Source: Lactiplantibacillus garii
Lineage (GTDB): Bacteria; Bacillota; Bacilli; Lactobacillales; Lactobacillaceae
Direction of reading: 5' to 3'
DNA length: 58,690 nucleotides
NCBI RefSeq assembly: GCF_003885105.1
Contig: NZ_QWZQ01000017.1
Coordinates: forward strand, 1 to 58,690
Of the stretch, positions 9,491 to 17,311 are shown one piece after another. The notes under the pieces are model-generated. The model worked only from the letters and a program-made list of their open reading frames with translations, did not search any database and was not told the DNA's origin. The number at the start of each line of letters is the position of its first letter. Positions within the stretch are counted from its first letter, which is position 1. Position numbers and translations under genes: made by a program.

Positions 9491-9499
9491 GGTGATTGG

Positions 9500-10837
9500 G
9501 TGGACACAGCAACCGTAACCAAAAAATATCAGGCGTTATTGGGTCGACTGAACCAGGCCATGTTAGCGGATAATCGTCAGCGCGTGCCGCTACTCCGGCG
9601 AATTATGGCTCATTTGGGGCACCCCGACCATTATTTTCACGTGATCCACATTGCGGGGACTAACGGCAAGGGCTCGACCGGAGCCATGTTAGCCAGTATT
9701 TTACGGGCCCAGGGTTATCAGGTCGGCCGGTTTAGCAGTCCGGCAATTAATGACGACCGCGAACAGTTACAACTTAATGGTCACTGGATCAGTCCGGCTG
9801 AATTCATTGATACTTACCACGAGATTGTGCCGGTTTTAAATAACATGGACTTACAGGCGCACGACGTTTCCATCTTCGAGTGGTTTTTCCTAATCAGTAT
9901 GGTCTGGTTTCGTAACCATAACGTCCAGTGGGCCGTTGTGGAAGCCGGATTGGGTGGCCTGTACGATGCCACTAACGCGCTGGCGAGTCCCCAATTGACC
10001 GTGTTTACGAAAATTGCGCTGGATCACACCCGAATCCTGGGCCCGACGATCCGCGCCATTGCACAGAATAAGTCAAAAATCATCAAACCCCACACGACGG
10101 TCGTAACGTTGGCAGATCAACACCCGGACGCCCGCGCCGTTTTGCGGACGGAGGCCTTAAATCAGGGCGTGACCCTCGTAACGGCGGAGAAACTAACCAT
10201 GACCACGCAACGCCAAACGGTCAACGGGATGGTCGTATCCGCGCACAGTCAACTATTTGACTGGTCAGACCTGCACGTGAATGTGAGTGGTGATTATCAG
10301 TTGCAAAATCTTAGTCTGGTTTTAACCGCCGTCGCGGTACTGCAACGGCAACAGGTGGCCCTGACTAAGGAAGCTGTTCGGGTCGGTTTACAACGAATCG
10401 TGTTACCGGGGCGGTTGACCGTTTTACAGCGGGAACCGCTAGTTATTGCGGACGGAGCCCATAATCCGGACGGAGTGGCCGCGTTGGTGCGTAGCGTCCA
10501 AACCCTATTACCCGGACGGGACTTGATTTACGTCGTAGGGGTTTTGCGTGATAAGGCCTACCCCCAGATGTTAAAACGTATTTTACCAACGGCAAGTTTA
10601 TTGATTACTAATACACCGGCTAATCCAGAGCGAGCCCTGCCTGCCGGTGAGTTGGCACACACGGCCACTCGTTTAACGGTGACGGGGGGACCGGAGATCG
10701 TGGTGGAACCTACCATGGTCGCCGCTTTAGCCTTGGCACAACGACGGAGTACGGCTAACAGTGCGATTATCGTAACCGGGTCGTTTTACGTTGTACGGGA
10801 GCTCCAACAAGCCGGATGGAAGGGACTGGGACAATGA
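9500..10837 (+). CDS. folC: Folylpolyglutamate synthase / dihydrofolate synthase
   Basis: Adds glutamate to dihydropteroate or folates using ATP. 445 residues from GTG 9500 with AGGGTGA upstream. The P-loop IAGTNGKGST is at 51-60, the omega-loop segment GRFSSPAINDDREQ follows, EAGLGGLYDATNA holds the second Mg/ATP motif, and a C-terminal Mur-ligase domain includes ADGAHNPDGV. The family's usual SPH is SPA here, a small deviation. Its last codon overlaps the next gene (ATGA). As a second-step folate gene inside the biosynthetic operon it most likely acts as dihydrofolate synthase. Confidence 0.95.
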   Translation: MDTATVTKKYQALLGRLNQAMLADNRQRVPLLRRIMAHLGHPDHYFHVIHIAGTNGKGSTGAMLASILRAQGYQVGRFSSPAINDDREQLQLNGHWISPAEFIDTYHEIVPVLNNMDLQAHDVSIFEWFFLISMVWFRNHNVQWAVVEAGLGGLYDATNALASPQLTVFTKIALDHTRILGPTIRAIAQNKSKIIKPHTTVVTLADQHPDARAVLRTEALNQGVTLVTAEKLTMTTQRQTVNGMVVSAHSQLFDWSDLHVNVSGDYQLQNLSLVLTAVAVLQRQQVALTKEAVRVGLQRIVLPGRLTVLQREPLVIADGAHNPDGVAALVRSVQTLLPGRDLIYVVGVLRDKAYPQMLKRILPTASLLITNTPANPERALPAGELAHTATRLTVTGGPEIVVEPTMVAALALAQRRSTANSAIIVTGSFYVVRELQQAGWKGLGQ

Positions 10838-11442
10838 AAACGTGGTTGATTGCTTCCAACAATGGTGGTAAGAGCCGGGACTTGGCAGCTTGCCTGGCTT
10901 ACTACGGCTTACGTGCGGAACCGTACTTGCAGCACCGACCCCAACTAATGTTCCCGCCGGAAACGACCACTAGTTACGTGGCTAACGCGCAGGCGAAGGC
11001 CCGCTTTGGCGCACAACGGCTAGGCGTGCCAGTTATCGCGGATGATAGCGGGCTAGAGATAGCGGCGCTACCCGACTTTTTGGGTGTGACGACCGCCCGC
11101 GACCTCGGCACGCACGTGGGTGGTTTTGACCGTAACCAGGAGATCATCACGGCAATGGCCGCGTTACCGAATGCGCACCGGCAAGCAACGATGCGGGCCA
11201 CCTTAGCCGTTGCGTGGCCCAACGGTCGCGTATTAACCGCACAGGCAACCGTGGACGGTTACGTGACGCGGCACCAAGTCGGCGGATATTCCGGTGGCTT
11301 TGACCGGCTATTTTGGTTACCCCGTTACGGGCGGACTTTAGCAGAGCTGCCGGATCAATGGCGAATTCCGCTAACGCACCGCGGCCGGGCCGCTAGGAAT
11401 TTGATTCAACAATTGCAGCAAACGAAAGGATCGGTGGAATAA
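10834..11442 (+). CDS. Ham1/RdgB-family nucleotide pyrophosphatase, divergent
   Basis: 202 residues from ATG 10834, which overlaps the folC stop (ATGA) and follows GGAAGGGA. Ham1/RdgB enzymes cut non-canonical purine NTPs to NMP and PPi. Seen: ASNNGGKSRDL for the usual (A/S)(S/T)NNxxK start and IADDSGLEIAALPDFLG for the ADDSGL catalytic block, both well kept. The later blocks differ: family GYGFGYDP(I/V)F reads GGYSGGFDRLF, and SHR reads THRGRAA, so the base pocket is altered. Because it is locked inside the folate operon and no Nudix DHNTP phosphatase is present, it may act on dihydroneopterin triphosphate; that is inference. Confidence 0.8.
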   Translation: MKTWLIASNNGGKSRDLAACLAYYGLRAEPYLQHRPQLMFPPETTTSYVANAQAKARFGAQRLGVPVIADDSGLEIAALPDFLGVTTARDLGTHVGGFDRNQEIITAMAALPNAHRQATMRATLAVAWPNGRVLTAQATVDGYVTRHQVGGYSGGFDRLFWLPRYGRTLAELPDQWRIPLTHRGRAARNLIQQLQQTKGSVE

Positions 11443-11443
11443 C

Positions 11444-12595
11444 ATGCAAGTACAAGATATCACCAGTTCAATAGCACAAACCAAGGACTTTACCAGCGTT
11501 GCCCTCAACGCCCAAATTCAGCGGCAGCAACAGTTGGTATTACGTTTTAGTGACTATAATCGTGAGCAACAAGTTCAATTGACCCAGCTCTGTCAGCAAC
11601 TGGACGGTACCGTCCAAGCGGGGCCGGAACAATTGACGGTCCTGTTAAATCAAGCGGCCGGCCGGCTATTGGCTAAACATTGGGCACGTTTCTTTAACGA
11701 CCAGCCTACCGTTCAAATTCAACTGACCCAAATTATGAAACAGTATGATATTTTTTGGCAAGCCGGTGACCACCGCTTTAACCTGACGTCTAAGCCGTTA
11801 ATTTACGGTATTATGAACATTACCCCGGATTCGTTTTACGATGGCGGGCAGTACAAAACGATGGCGGACGTTGTTAACCACGTTGGTGATATGCTGCAAG
11901 CTGGGGCGGACGTGATCGAAGTCAATGGTCAAACGACCCGTCCCGGGTTTAAGGAAGTTTCACCGGAAGTCGAATTAGAGCGGACGTTACCGTACGTCCG
12001 GGCAATTAAAGAACGTTTTCCGGAAGCCGTGATTGCTGTGGATACATATAAGTACCCGGTCATGCAAACGTTAATGACTGAAGGTGTCAGCATCATCAAC
12101 GACGTTAACGCCTTTACGGATGATCCCCGTAAGTTGCGGTTGATGGCGGATAGTCGGGTGGGCTTACTGACGATGCATAGTAGTCGGGACCGTGAGTATC
12201 CTGATTTAACGAGTGGGATGCGGACCTTCTTTGAACAAAACTTAGCCGCGTTGACCGCTGCCGGGATCGATGTTGAACGAATTGCTTTGGACCAAGGTAT
12301 TGGTTATTCACGGGTCGCGCATGGTGAACAGGACTACGTGATGATGCGGAACATCGACGAATTTAACTACTTGCGGCGACCAATGATGGTGGCGATTTCG
12401 CGTAAGGGCTACCTCGGACTGCTGCTCGGTTTAAAGAAAGAGGACCGCTTGCCAATGACCTTAGTCACCGAAACGGCTATGATGATGAAGGGCGGTCGGA
12501 TCATCCGGGTGCACGACGTGGCCGAAACCCAGCAAATGGTCACCCTGTTAGAGCGAATTGAAAACGGCTACTGGTTGGTCAGCGACCATGATTAG
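11444..12595 (+). CDS. folP: Dihydropteroate synthase with N-terminal extension
   Basis: Joins para-aminobenzoate to hydroxymethyl-dihydropterin pyrophosphate; target of sulfonamides. 383 residues, about 110 longer than typical FolP. The catalytic TIM barrel starts near 120: YGIMNITPDSFYDGG (pterin-pyrophosphate loop 1), DVIEVNGQTTRPG (loop 2; usual DIGGEST reads EVNGQTT), AVDTYKYPVMQ, INDVNAF, and AISRKGYLG near the C-terminus (usual SRK/R). The first 117 residues are Gln-rich and not recognised. GGTGGA lies five bases before the ATG. The gene overlaps the downstream glycosylase by 8 bases. Confidence 0.92.
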   Translation: MQVQDITSSIAQTKDFTSVALNAQIQRQQQLVLRFSDYNREQQVQLTQLCQQLDGTVQAGPEQLTVLLNQAAGRLLAKHWARFFNDQPTVQIQLTQIMKQYDIFWQAGDHRFNLTSKPLIYGIMNITPDSFYDGGQYKTMADVVNHVGDMLQAGADVIEVNGQTTRPGFKEVSPEVELERTLPYVRAIKERFPEAVIAVDTYKYPVMQTLMTEGVSIINDVNAFTDDPRKLRLMADSRVGLLTMHSSRDREYPDLTSGMRTFFEQNLAALTAAGIDVERIALDQGIGYSRVAHGEQDYVMMRNIDEFNYLRRPMMVAISRKGYLGLLLGLKKEDRLPMTLVTETAMMMKGGRIIRVHDVAETQQMVTLLERIENGYWLVSDHD

Positions 12596-13115
12596 TCCAA
12601 CTGATTTTGACGACTTTACGGCTAACGGCGCCAAGGACTACGACGCCTACTTCGGAACGCCGACCCACGACGACCACGTTTTATTTGAATTGTTGACCGT
12701 AGGAATTTTACAAGTAGGTCTTAGTTGGCAGGCTGCGGCGGCGCAACTGCCCGTATTACGTCAATTCATGGACGGTTTGCGGGTCGAACGGGTCGCCGGG
12801 TACGAAGATCCCGAGTGGGAACGGCTGATGGCAACGCCGCAAGTCATCCATAACGGTCGGAAGTTGCGGGCGATTATTAAAGACGCCCGCGGAATCATCC
12901 TAATTCAGCGGGAATTTGGCAGCTTTAGCAACTACCTCTGGCAATACGTGGACGCCACGCCGTTATTGATGCCGGCCCCGGATGACGAGTTACCGCACCA
13001 GTCACCACTGGGCACACGGGTGGCAAAGGACTTGCATAAGCGCGGCTTTACCTTCGTTGGTCCGGTCGTGACCCACATGTTTTTGCTAGCGGCGGGGATC
13101 ATTAAAGTTAATTAA
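12588..13115 (+). CDS. tag: 3-methyladenine DNA glycosylase I-like protein
   Basis: 175 residues from ATG 12588, eight bases inside the end of folP, so probably translationally coupled. Tag removes 3-methyladenine from alkylated DNA. Matching family blocks: DYDAYFGTPTHDDHVLFELL (usual YHDxEWGxPxHDDxxLFE), VGLSWQAA (usual QAGLSW), RKLRAIIKDAR, and QREFGSFSNYLW. The Cys near the N-terminus and the C-terminal HxxxC of E. coli Tag, which form the zinc snap, are absent; the protein stops right after VGPVVTHMFLLAAGI. It is the last gene of the folate transcript, perhaps only by position. Confidence 0.85.
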   Translation: MISPTDFDDFTANGAKDYDAYFGTPTHDDHVLFELLTVGILQVGLSWQAAAAQLPVLRQFMDGLRVERVAGYEDPEWERLMATPQVIHNGRKLRAIIKDARGIILIQREFGSFSNYLWQYVDATPLLMPAPDDELPHQSPLGTRVAKDLHKRGFTFVGPVVTHMFLLAAGIIKVN

Positions 13116-13170
13116 TGTGATCTGCTTAAGAATACTAAAGATGGTAATTACTTGTTTTTAAGCGTAAACA

Positions 13171-13203
13171 AAAATGATCAGCAATTAATGCTGGTCATTT
13201 TTT
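13171..13203. terminator. Bidirectional terminator (folate operon / CDF gene)
   Basis: AAAATGATCAGC pairs with GCTGGTCATTTT around a short AT loop, with T's on the plus side and A's on the other. Confidence 0.85.
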
Positions 13204-13214
13204 GGATGAATCAA

Positions 13215-14102
13215 TTAAATCGAATCATCGGTGGTTTCAAAATCAACCTTGCCAAGTTCGACCTGGATGGTAATGTGGGTCAGCGGGAATTTTGAACTGA
13301 GTTCCTTATTCAATTTTTCCAAAAACTCGTTGTTGCCGTCCAAAGTGGAACGGCAAAGGTGAACCGTCATGGCGGTCTCTGTCGTACTCATGCCCCAGAT
13401 ATGGAGGTCGTGAACTTGGTTAACGGTCGGTTGGGCGACTAAGTAGTCGTGAATGGCTTGCTGGTCAACGTTACTTGGGACCGCCTCGAGTGAATAATTC
13501 ATCGCGTCGCGCAGTAGGCCCCACGTCCCAATCAGAATAATGACGGCGATCAATAGTGAAACGACTGGGTCTAACCAGTACCAGCCGGTTTGTAAAATGA
13601 TAAAGCCGGCTACGACCACCCCAACGGAAACGCCGGCGTCGGCGGCCATGTGCAAAAAGGCACCCTTAATGTTTAAATCGTGTTTTTGGCCCTTCATAAA
13701 GAGGAAGGCGGTAAAACCATTAACGAGGATCCCGATGGCCGCCACAATAATGACGTCCCATTCCGCGACCGGCCCGGGATGGGATAAACGCTGAATGGCT
13801 TCCACTGAAATTGCACCAATGGCGACCAGTAAGAAGACGGCGTTGAAGAGGGCGGCTAAGATTGACGAGCTCTTATAACCGTACGTGTACTTAGCGTTAG
13901 CACTCTTTTGACCGAGCCACAGGGCTAACCAGGAGATCAGTAAACCTAAAACGTCGCTGAGGTTATGACCGGCATCGGCAACGAGGGCTAACGAACCGCT
14001 GGCGAAACCGTACCCCGCTTCTAAAACGATGAAAACCGAGTTAAGTAGTACGCCAATTTTAAAGGCGCTGGTTTGTTGTTGAATTTGATGGTTGTGTTCC
14101 AT
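13215..14102 (-). CDS. Cation diffusion facilitator (CzcD-type zinc exporter)
   Basis: 295 residues, start ATG 14102 after AGCAGGTG. Proton-coupled divalent metal efflux. Six membrane helices; helix 2 carries LVADAGHNLSDVLGL (HxxxD metal site) and helix 5 carries HMAADAGVSVGVV (second HxxxD), the arrangement of zinc-type CDFs. The C-terminal cytoplasmic domain (about 210-290) has DLHIWGMS and VHLC, with the ferredoxin-like metal-binding fold of the family. The N-terminal MEHNHQ is short and His-poor. A palindromic operator sits in its upstream region; no metal regulator gene is next to it. Confidence 0.93.
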   Translation of the reverse strand: MEHNHQIQQQTSAFKIGVLLNSVFIVLEAGYGFASGSLALVADAGHNLSDVLGLLISWLALWLGQKSANAKYTYGYKSSSILAALFNAVFLLVAIGAISVEAIQRLSHPGPVAEWDVIIVAAIGILVNGFTAFLFMKGQKHDLNIKGAFLHMAADAGVSVGVVVAGFIILQTGWYWLDPVVSLLIAVIILIGTWGLLRDAMNYSLEAVPSNVDQQAIHDYLVAQPTVNQVHDLHIWGMSTTETAMTVHLCRSTLDGNNEFLEKLNKELSSKFPLTHITIQVELGKVDFETTDDSI

Positions 14103-14171
14103 AATTTAACACCTGCTTCTAGGTTAAGTTTACACCTTAAATGGGTGTATTGAATATATATGAATAAGCAA

Positions 14172-14195
14172 ACATATGAATGACTGTTCATGTGT
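14172..14195. promoter_or_regulatory. Palindromic operator upstream of the CDF gene
   Basis: ACATATGAA (14172-14180) and TTCATGTGT (14187-14195) are inverted with a 6-base spacer and one mismatch, the TGAA...TTCA layout of ArsR/SmtB-type (CzrA-like) metal sensors. A minus-strand -10-like TATATT at 14153-14158 would place this on the -35 region of the CDF promoter. Assignment to that regulator family is inference. Confidence 0.5.
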
Positions 14196-14273
14196 ATTGT
14201 AACATGTGGAATAATTAACCACAATATGAAAGTAACGGGTGAAAATTCACTTTAAATTTACATTGACAAGATT

Positions 14274-14294
14274 ATCTAGTTTTATAGACTAGAT
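14274..14294. promoter_or_regulatory. Perfect 7-7-7 dyad before the hemolysin-III gene
   Basis: ATCTAGT (14274-14280), seven bases, ACTAGAT (14288-14294). It sits directly upstream of the -35 at 14298 and just downstream of a separate TTGACA at 14263. Possible operator; the binding protein is unknown. Confidence 0.45.
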
Positions 14295-14297
14295 GTG

Positions 14298-14326
14298 TTG
14301 ATATTGACATGTGATGATGGTATGCT
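14298..14326 (+). promoter_or_regulatory. Promoter of the hemolysin-III gene
   Basis: TTGATA (14298-14303), 17 bases, TATGCT (14321-14326), 30 bases before the start codon. Confidence 0.55.
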
Positions 14327-14355
14327 AGTTACAACAAAAACATGAGGTGATCAAC

Positions 14356-14994
14356 ATGGGACAGTCGTCGCGGCGTTATCAAATTACGAACGAAGTTTTG
14401 AACTCAGCGACCCACGGAATTGGGATTGCGTTAAGCATCGTTGGGTTTGTTTTTTTGATGCTCAAGGCTTACGGGGACGGTTCCGCACTGGAATGGGCGG
14501 CGTTTATTATTTACGGTTGTTCGCTGTTTGTGTTGTATACCTGCTCAACCCTGTTTCACGGACTGTACTTTACCCGGGCCCGGGAAGTTTTTCGGATCTT
14601 TGACCATAGCGGGGTGTATATTTTGATTGCCGGAACATACACACCGTACAGTTTGTTGGCCATTAAGGGTTGGCTTGGTTGGACGATCCTACTCACGATT
14701 TGGGTTTTAGCAATTGCGGGGATCGTGGTCAACGCGGTGTGGCCCGGACGGTTACGTAAGGTCGAAACGGTCATCTACGTTTTGATGGGGTGGATGTGTC
14801 TCGCGGGTGGTAAACAGCTGTGGACCCACCTAGGCGTTACCGGTTTTTGGCTCCTCGTTGCCGGTGGCGTAGCCTTTACCTTGGGAGCTTTGCTATACAG
14901 CTTTCCGAAGATTAAGTACATCCACGTGATTTGGCACGTGTTTGTTTTGATTGGGACGCTACTCATGTATTTTTCGATTTATTTCTATATTTAA
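14356..14994 (+). CDS. trhA: Hemolysin III family membrane protein (TrhA/YqfA, PAQR superfamily)
   Basis: 212 residues from ATG 14356, with GAGGTGA at 14344-14350. Seven hydrophobic helices. PAQR-family metal motif pieces: NSATHGIGIAL in helix 1, CSTLFHGLYF (SxxxH) in helix 2, FRIFDHSGVYILIAGTYTP (D and H ligands) and a C-terminal HVIWHVFVLIG (HxxxH). Homologues affect membrane fluidity and lipid homeostasis; the name hemolysin is historical. Divergent from the CDF gene. Confidence 0.92.
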   Translation: MGQSSRRYQITNEVLNSATHGIGIALSIVGFVFLMLKAYGDGSALEWAAFIIYGCSLFVLYTCSTLFHGLYFTRAREVFRIFDHSGVYILIAGTYTPYSLLAIKGWLGWTILLTIWVLAIAGIVVNAVWPGRLRKVETVIYVLMGWMCLAGGKQLWTHLGVTGFWLLVAGGVAFTLGALLYSFPKIKYIHVIWHVFVLIGTLLMYFSIYFYI

Positions 14995-15005
14995 ATAAAA
15001 ATTGA

Positions 15006-15048
15006 AGGCGCTCAGTAAATCGTACAACGATTACTGGGCGCCTATTTT
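15006..15048 (+). terminator. Terminator of the hemolysin-III gene
   Basis: AGGCGCTCAGTAAATCG pairs with CGATTACTGGGCGCCT; the following T-run is weak (ATTTTAG). Confidence 0.7.
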
Positions 15049-15055
15049 AGTGGAG

Positions 15056-15285
15056 AAAGGATTCCGGTTAGCGCCGCAGTCAGCCTGGTGCCAACCCCGC
15101 GTTAACTTACCCGCTCGGCTAATCTTCACCCGAAGTTCGCCTGAACCTCACACTTTATTGAAACGTGCTCGGGTCCGGCAACGGGTTCCGGTTAGCGACG
15201 CGGGCAAAATTATGCCCAGCCCGCATAACCTTGCCCGCTCGGCTAATCCTCACCCGAAGTTCGCCTGAACCTCACACTCTGTAAC
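15056..15285 (-). repeat. Two tandem copies of a ~124-bp dispersed repeat (family B, divergent)
   Basis: TTCCGGTTAGCG at 15062 recurs at about 15186 and CCCGCTCGGCTAAT at about 15110 recurs at about 15234, giving a period of ~124 bp. Each unit ends CCTGAACCTCACACT. Read on the minus strand the unit starts AGAGTGTGAGG and ends near CGAGCACGTTTCAA, aligning with the repeats at 25689, 39596 and 58393. No credible gene lies in it. Confidence 0.75.
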
Positions 15286-15326
15286 TAAACTGTAATCATC
15301 CAGGCGTTTCTTTTTATTGTGTTTTT

Positions 15327-15332
15327 TATAAT
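15327..15332 (+). promoter_or_regulatory. Likely -10 of the SMR transporter pair
   Basis: TATAAT in a T-rich stretch, 49 bases before the first SMR start. No good -35. I looked for a guanidine-type riboswitch and saw none. Confidence 0.4.
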
Positions 15333-15380
15333 TTTTCCGTAAAATGGTAGGACAACTGAAATTTTAGTGAGGTGAGCAAA

Positions 15381-15689
15381 ATGGCATACGGTTTATTGTT
15401 TGGTGGCATTTTTATGGAAGTAGTCGGGAGCTTTTTCTTGAAGCGCGCGAACGGGTTTCGCAACTTGATACCCACGGTGATGGTACTAGTCGGGTATTTT
15501 AGTTCGTTAGTTTTAGTAACCTTAGCGATGCAACGCCTACCACTCGGGGTGACGTATGCCATGTGGGCCGGCCTGGGAACCTTTGCGACCGTCGTGTTAG
15601 CGGTAGTAGTTTACCGGGAACGGTTAAACCTGGCTAAAATTAGCGGGTTACTAGCGATCGTGATTGGAGCGATTCTGTTAAACGTTTAA
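15381..15689 (+). CDS. SMR-family small multidrug transporter subunit 1
   Basis: 102 residues from ATG 15381, after GAGGTGAG (15369-15376). Four helices; the catalytic Glu of EmrE-type proteins is in GGIFMEVVGSFFLKRANGF (Glu13), and helix 3 has YAMWAGLGT, the family's dimer/substrate segment. Paired with the next gene 16 bases downstream, as in YkkCD or EbrAB, where two unequal subunits form the antiporter. Substrate unknown. Confidence 0.9.
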   Translation: MAYGLLFGGIFMEVVGSFFLKRANGFRNLIPTVMVLVGYFSSLVLVTLAMQRLPLGVTYAMWAGLGTFATVVLAVVVYRERLNLAKISGLLAIVIGAILLNV

Positions 15690-15705
15690 AAAGGGGGAAC
15701 TACAA

Positions 15706-16083
15706 ATGCGAGCATGGGTACAATTAGTTTTTGCAATCGGGGTTGAAATTGCGGGTACCAGCCTGTTAAAATTATCAGCCGGTTTTAGCCACCCGTTCAT
15801 CGGGATGGCCGGGATGTTACTATACGGCTTAGCTATTTTTAGTTTCTCCCGTGCGTTAAGTCGGATTCCGCTCAGTGTCGGCTACGCCGTTTGGGCCGGG
15901 GTGGGCACCGCGGTGACCGGACTCATTGGAATTTTACTCTTTGGCGAAATTATGACCGCAATTAAGGCAGTTGGGTTTTCGGCCATCATCGTTGGCGTAA
16001 TTTTATTAAATGCGCCGGTTAAAGCCCCAACTAACGAGGCCACTGTGAGGCAATCTCGGTGGCGGACGCGGGTTAACCGTTAA
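15706..16083 (+). CDS. SMR-family small multidrug transporter subunit 2
   Basis: 125 residues, GGGGG ribosome site before ATG 15706. Four helices with Glu14 in FAIGVEIAGTSLLKLSAGF and YAVWAGVGT in helix 3. It differs from subunit 1 by a basic 20-residue tail (RQSRWRTRVNR), which would help fix opposite orientations of the two subunits under the positive-inside rule. Same operon as subunit 1. Confidence 0.9.
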   Translation: MRAWVQLVFAIGVEIAGTSLLKLSAGFSHPFIGMAGMLLYGLAIFSFSRALSRIPLSVGYAVWAGVGTAVTGLIGILLFGEIMTAIKAVGFSAIIVGVILLNAPVKAPTNEATVRQSRWRTRVNR

Positions 16084-16105
16084 CTAATATAATCGGATTA
16101 ATATT

Positions 16106-16140
16106 AAAAGGGTTTCCGGATAGTTTCCGGGAACCCTTTT
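16106..16140. terminator. Bidirectional terminator between convergent genes
   Basis: AAAAGGGTTTCCGG pairs with CCGGGAACCCTTTT, one mismatch. Confidence 0.85.
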
Positions 16141-16150
16141 AACGTAGTGG

Positions 16151-17272
16151 TTAGTCTTCTGGCCAGACGTCTTGAGCCGTTGCAATGACTAAGTTTAATT
16201 TAGCCCACTGTTGTGCTTCAGTTAACTGGTTACCCTCTTCGGTGGAGGCAAAGCCGCACTGCGTGGATAACGCTAAGTTGCTTAGTGGAACCTTTTCGCT
16301 GGCCGCTTGAATACGCGCCTTAACGTCGGCGGGATTTTCAAGTTCGGGGAACTTGGAGGTGATTAAGCCCAACACGATTTGTTTGTGATCATCGTGATTC
16401 CAAATTTGGTCGAGAACTTCGAACCCACCAGCCCGCTGGTTATCGTATTCGAGGAAAAGCCCATCGTAGTTCAACTGACCTAAATAGGGCGCAACCACGT
16501 CGTAACTGCCGGAGAAGAGGTAGGTGGACTTAAAGTTACCCCGACAAATGTGGGTAGTTACCGTCAAGTCGGCGGGTAAATCTTTTAACGCTGCGTTAAT
16601 GACGGTCACCGCGTCTTCAGCCATCTTAGTGTACTTCGCGTGGTCTTCCTGATCGTCGTTAAGTTTACTAATCAAAAAGGCCCAGGTCGTGTCATCCAGC
16701 TGTACGTAACGACAGCCAAGGTCGTAAAAATGTTGGATGGTTTCGTGGTACGCCGTCGCCAGGTCGGTTAAATAAGCGTCCCAGCTATCGTAAAATTGCG
16801 CCCAGTTGTCACTGCGGTTGTCCCGAAACAGCATCGTCGGTGACGGAATTGTTTGCTTGGCTAAAACGCCGGCGGGAACTAGTGATTGTAAATATTTAAA
16901 GGCCGCAAAGAACGGGTGGTCCGGATTATAAGCAACTTTACCAACGAGTTCGGCATTATCGGTGCGGGTGTGGTCGCCCTTAAACTTATAACTTTTGTGG
17001 TAATCGTACTTACCGACACCGGTTAACCCCCAGAGAAAATCGAGGTGCCACCAGCTGCGTGAAAATTCGCCATCGGTGACCGCTTTTAAGCCGAGCTGAA
17101 CCTGTTTTTCAACGATTCGTTTAATTTCGGTTTGTTGAATGGTGATTTCCTGTTCACGGGTAATTTCTCCGGCGGCTAATTGGGCGTGGGCCTTTTTGAG
17201 ACTGGCCGGGCGGAGTAAACTGCCGACGACGTCGTAGCGGAAGGGTGCTTGTAAAGTGGTTGTAGTGGTCAT
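16151..17272 (-). CDS. Cobalamin-independent methionine synthase-like protein (YxjG/YxjH type)
   Basis: 373 residues from ATG 17272, nine or ten bases after TAAGGAG; an upstream TTG at 17281 is too close to that site. It matches only the C-terminal catalytic half of MetE. Zinc-binding elements: THICRGNF (His and Cys) near 245, EYDNQRAGGFEVL, and LSTQCGFAST (second Cys) near 340. The N-terminal FRYDVVGSLLRP is the family's substrate block. Proteins of this type occur in B. subtilis under methionine control and may use an unusual methyl donor or acceptor. The T-box directly upstream means transcription responds to an uncharged tRNA. Confidence 0.9.
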   Translation of the reverse strand: MTTTTTLQAPFRYDVVGSLLRPASLKKAHAQLAAGEITREQEITIQQTEIKRIVEKQVQLGLKAVTDGEFSRSWWHLDFLWGLTGVGKYDYHKSYKFKGDHTRTDNAELVGKVAYNPDHPFFAAFKYLQSLVPAGVLAKQTIPSPTMLFRDNRSDNWAQFYDSWDAYLTDLATAYHETIQHFYDLGCRYVQLDDTTWAFLISKLNDDQEDHAKYTKMAEDAVTVINAALKDLPADLTVTTHICRGNFKSTYLFSGSYDVVAPYLGQLNYDGLFLEYDNQRAGGFEVLDQIWNHDDHKQIVLGLITSKFPELENPADVKARIQAASEKVPLSNLALSTQCGFASTEEGNQLTEAQQWAKLNLVIATAQDVWPED

Positions 17273-17311
17273 AGATATCAAACTCCTTAGTTAGTGTAAA
17301 AGTTGGGAACG

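Noticed and set aside
15002-15268. 88-codon plus-strand frame after the hemolysin-III gene
   Set aside because: It starts in the terminator hairpin, has no ribosome site and runs through the tandem repeat.
15286-15380. Guanidine (ykkC-type) riboswitch upstream of the SMR pair
   Set aside because: Only about 95 T-rich bases, with none of the conserved ykkC elements.
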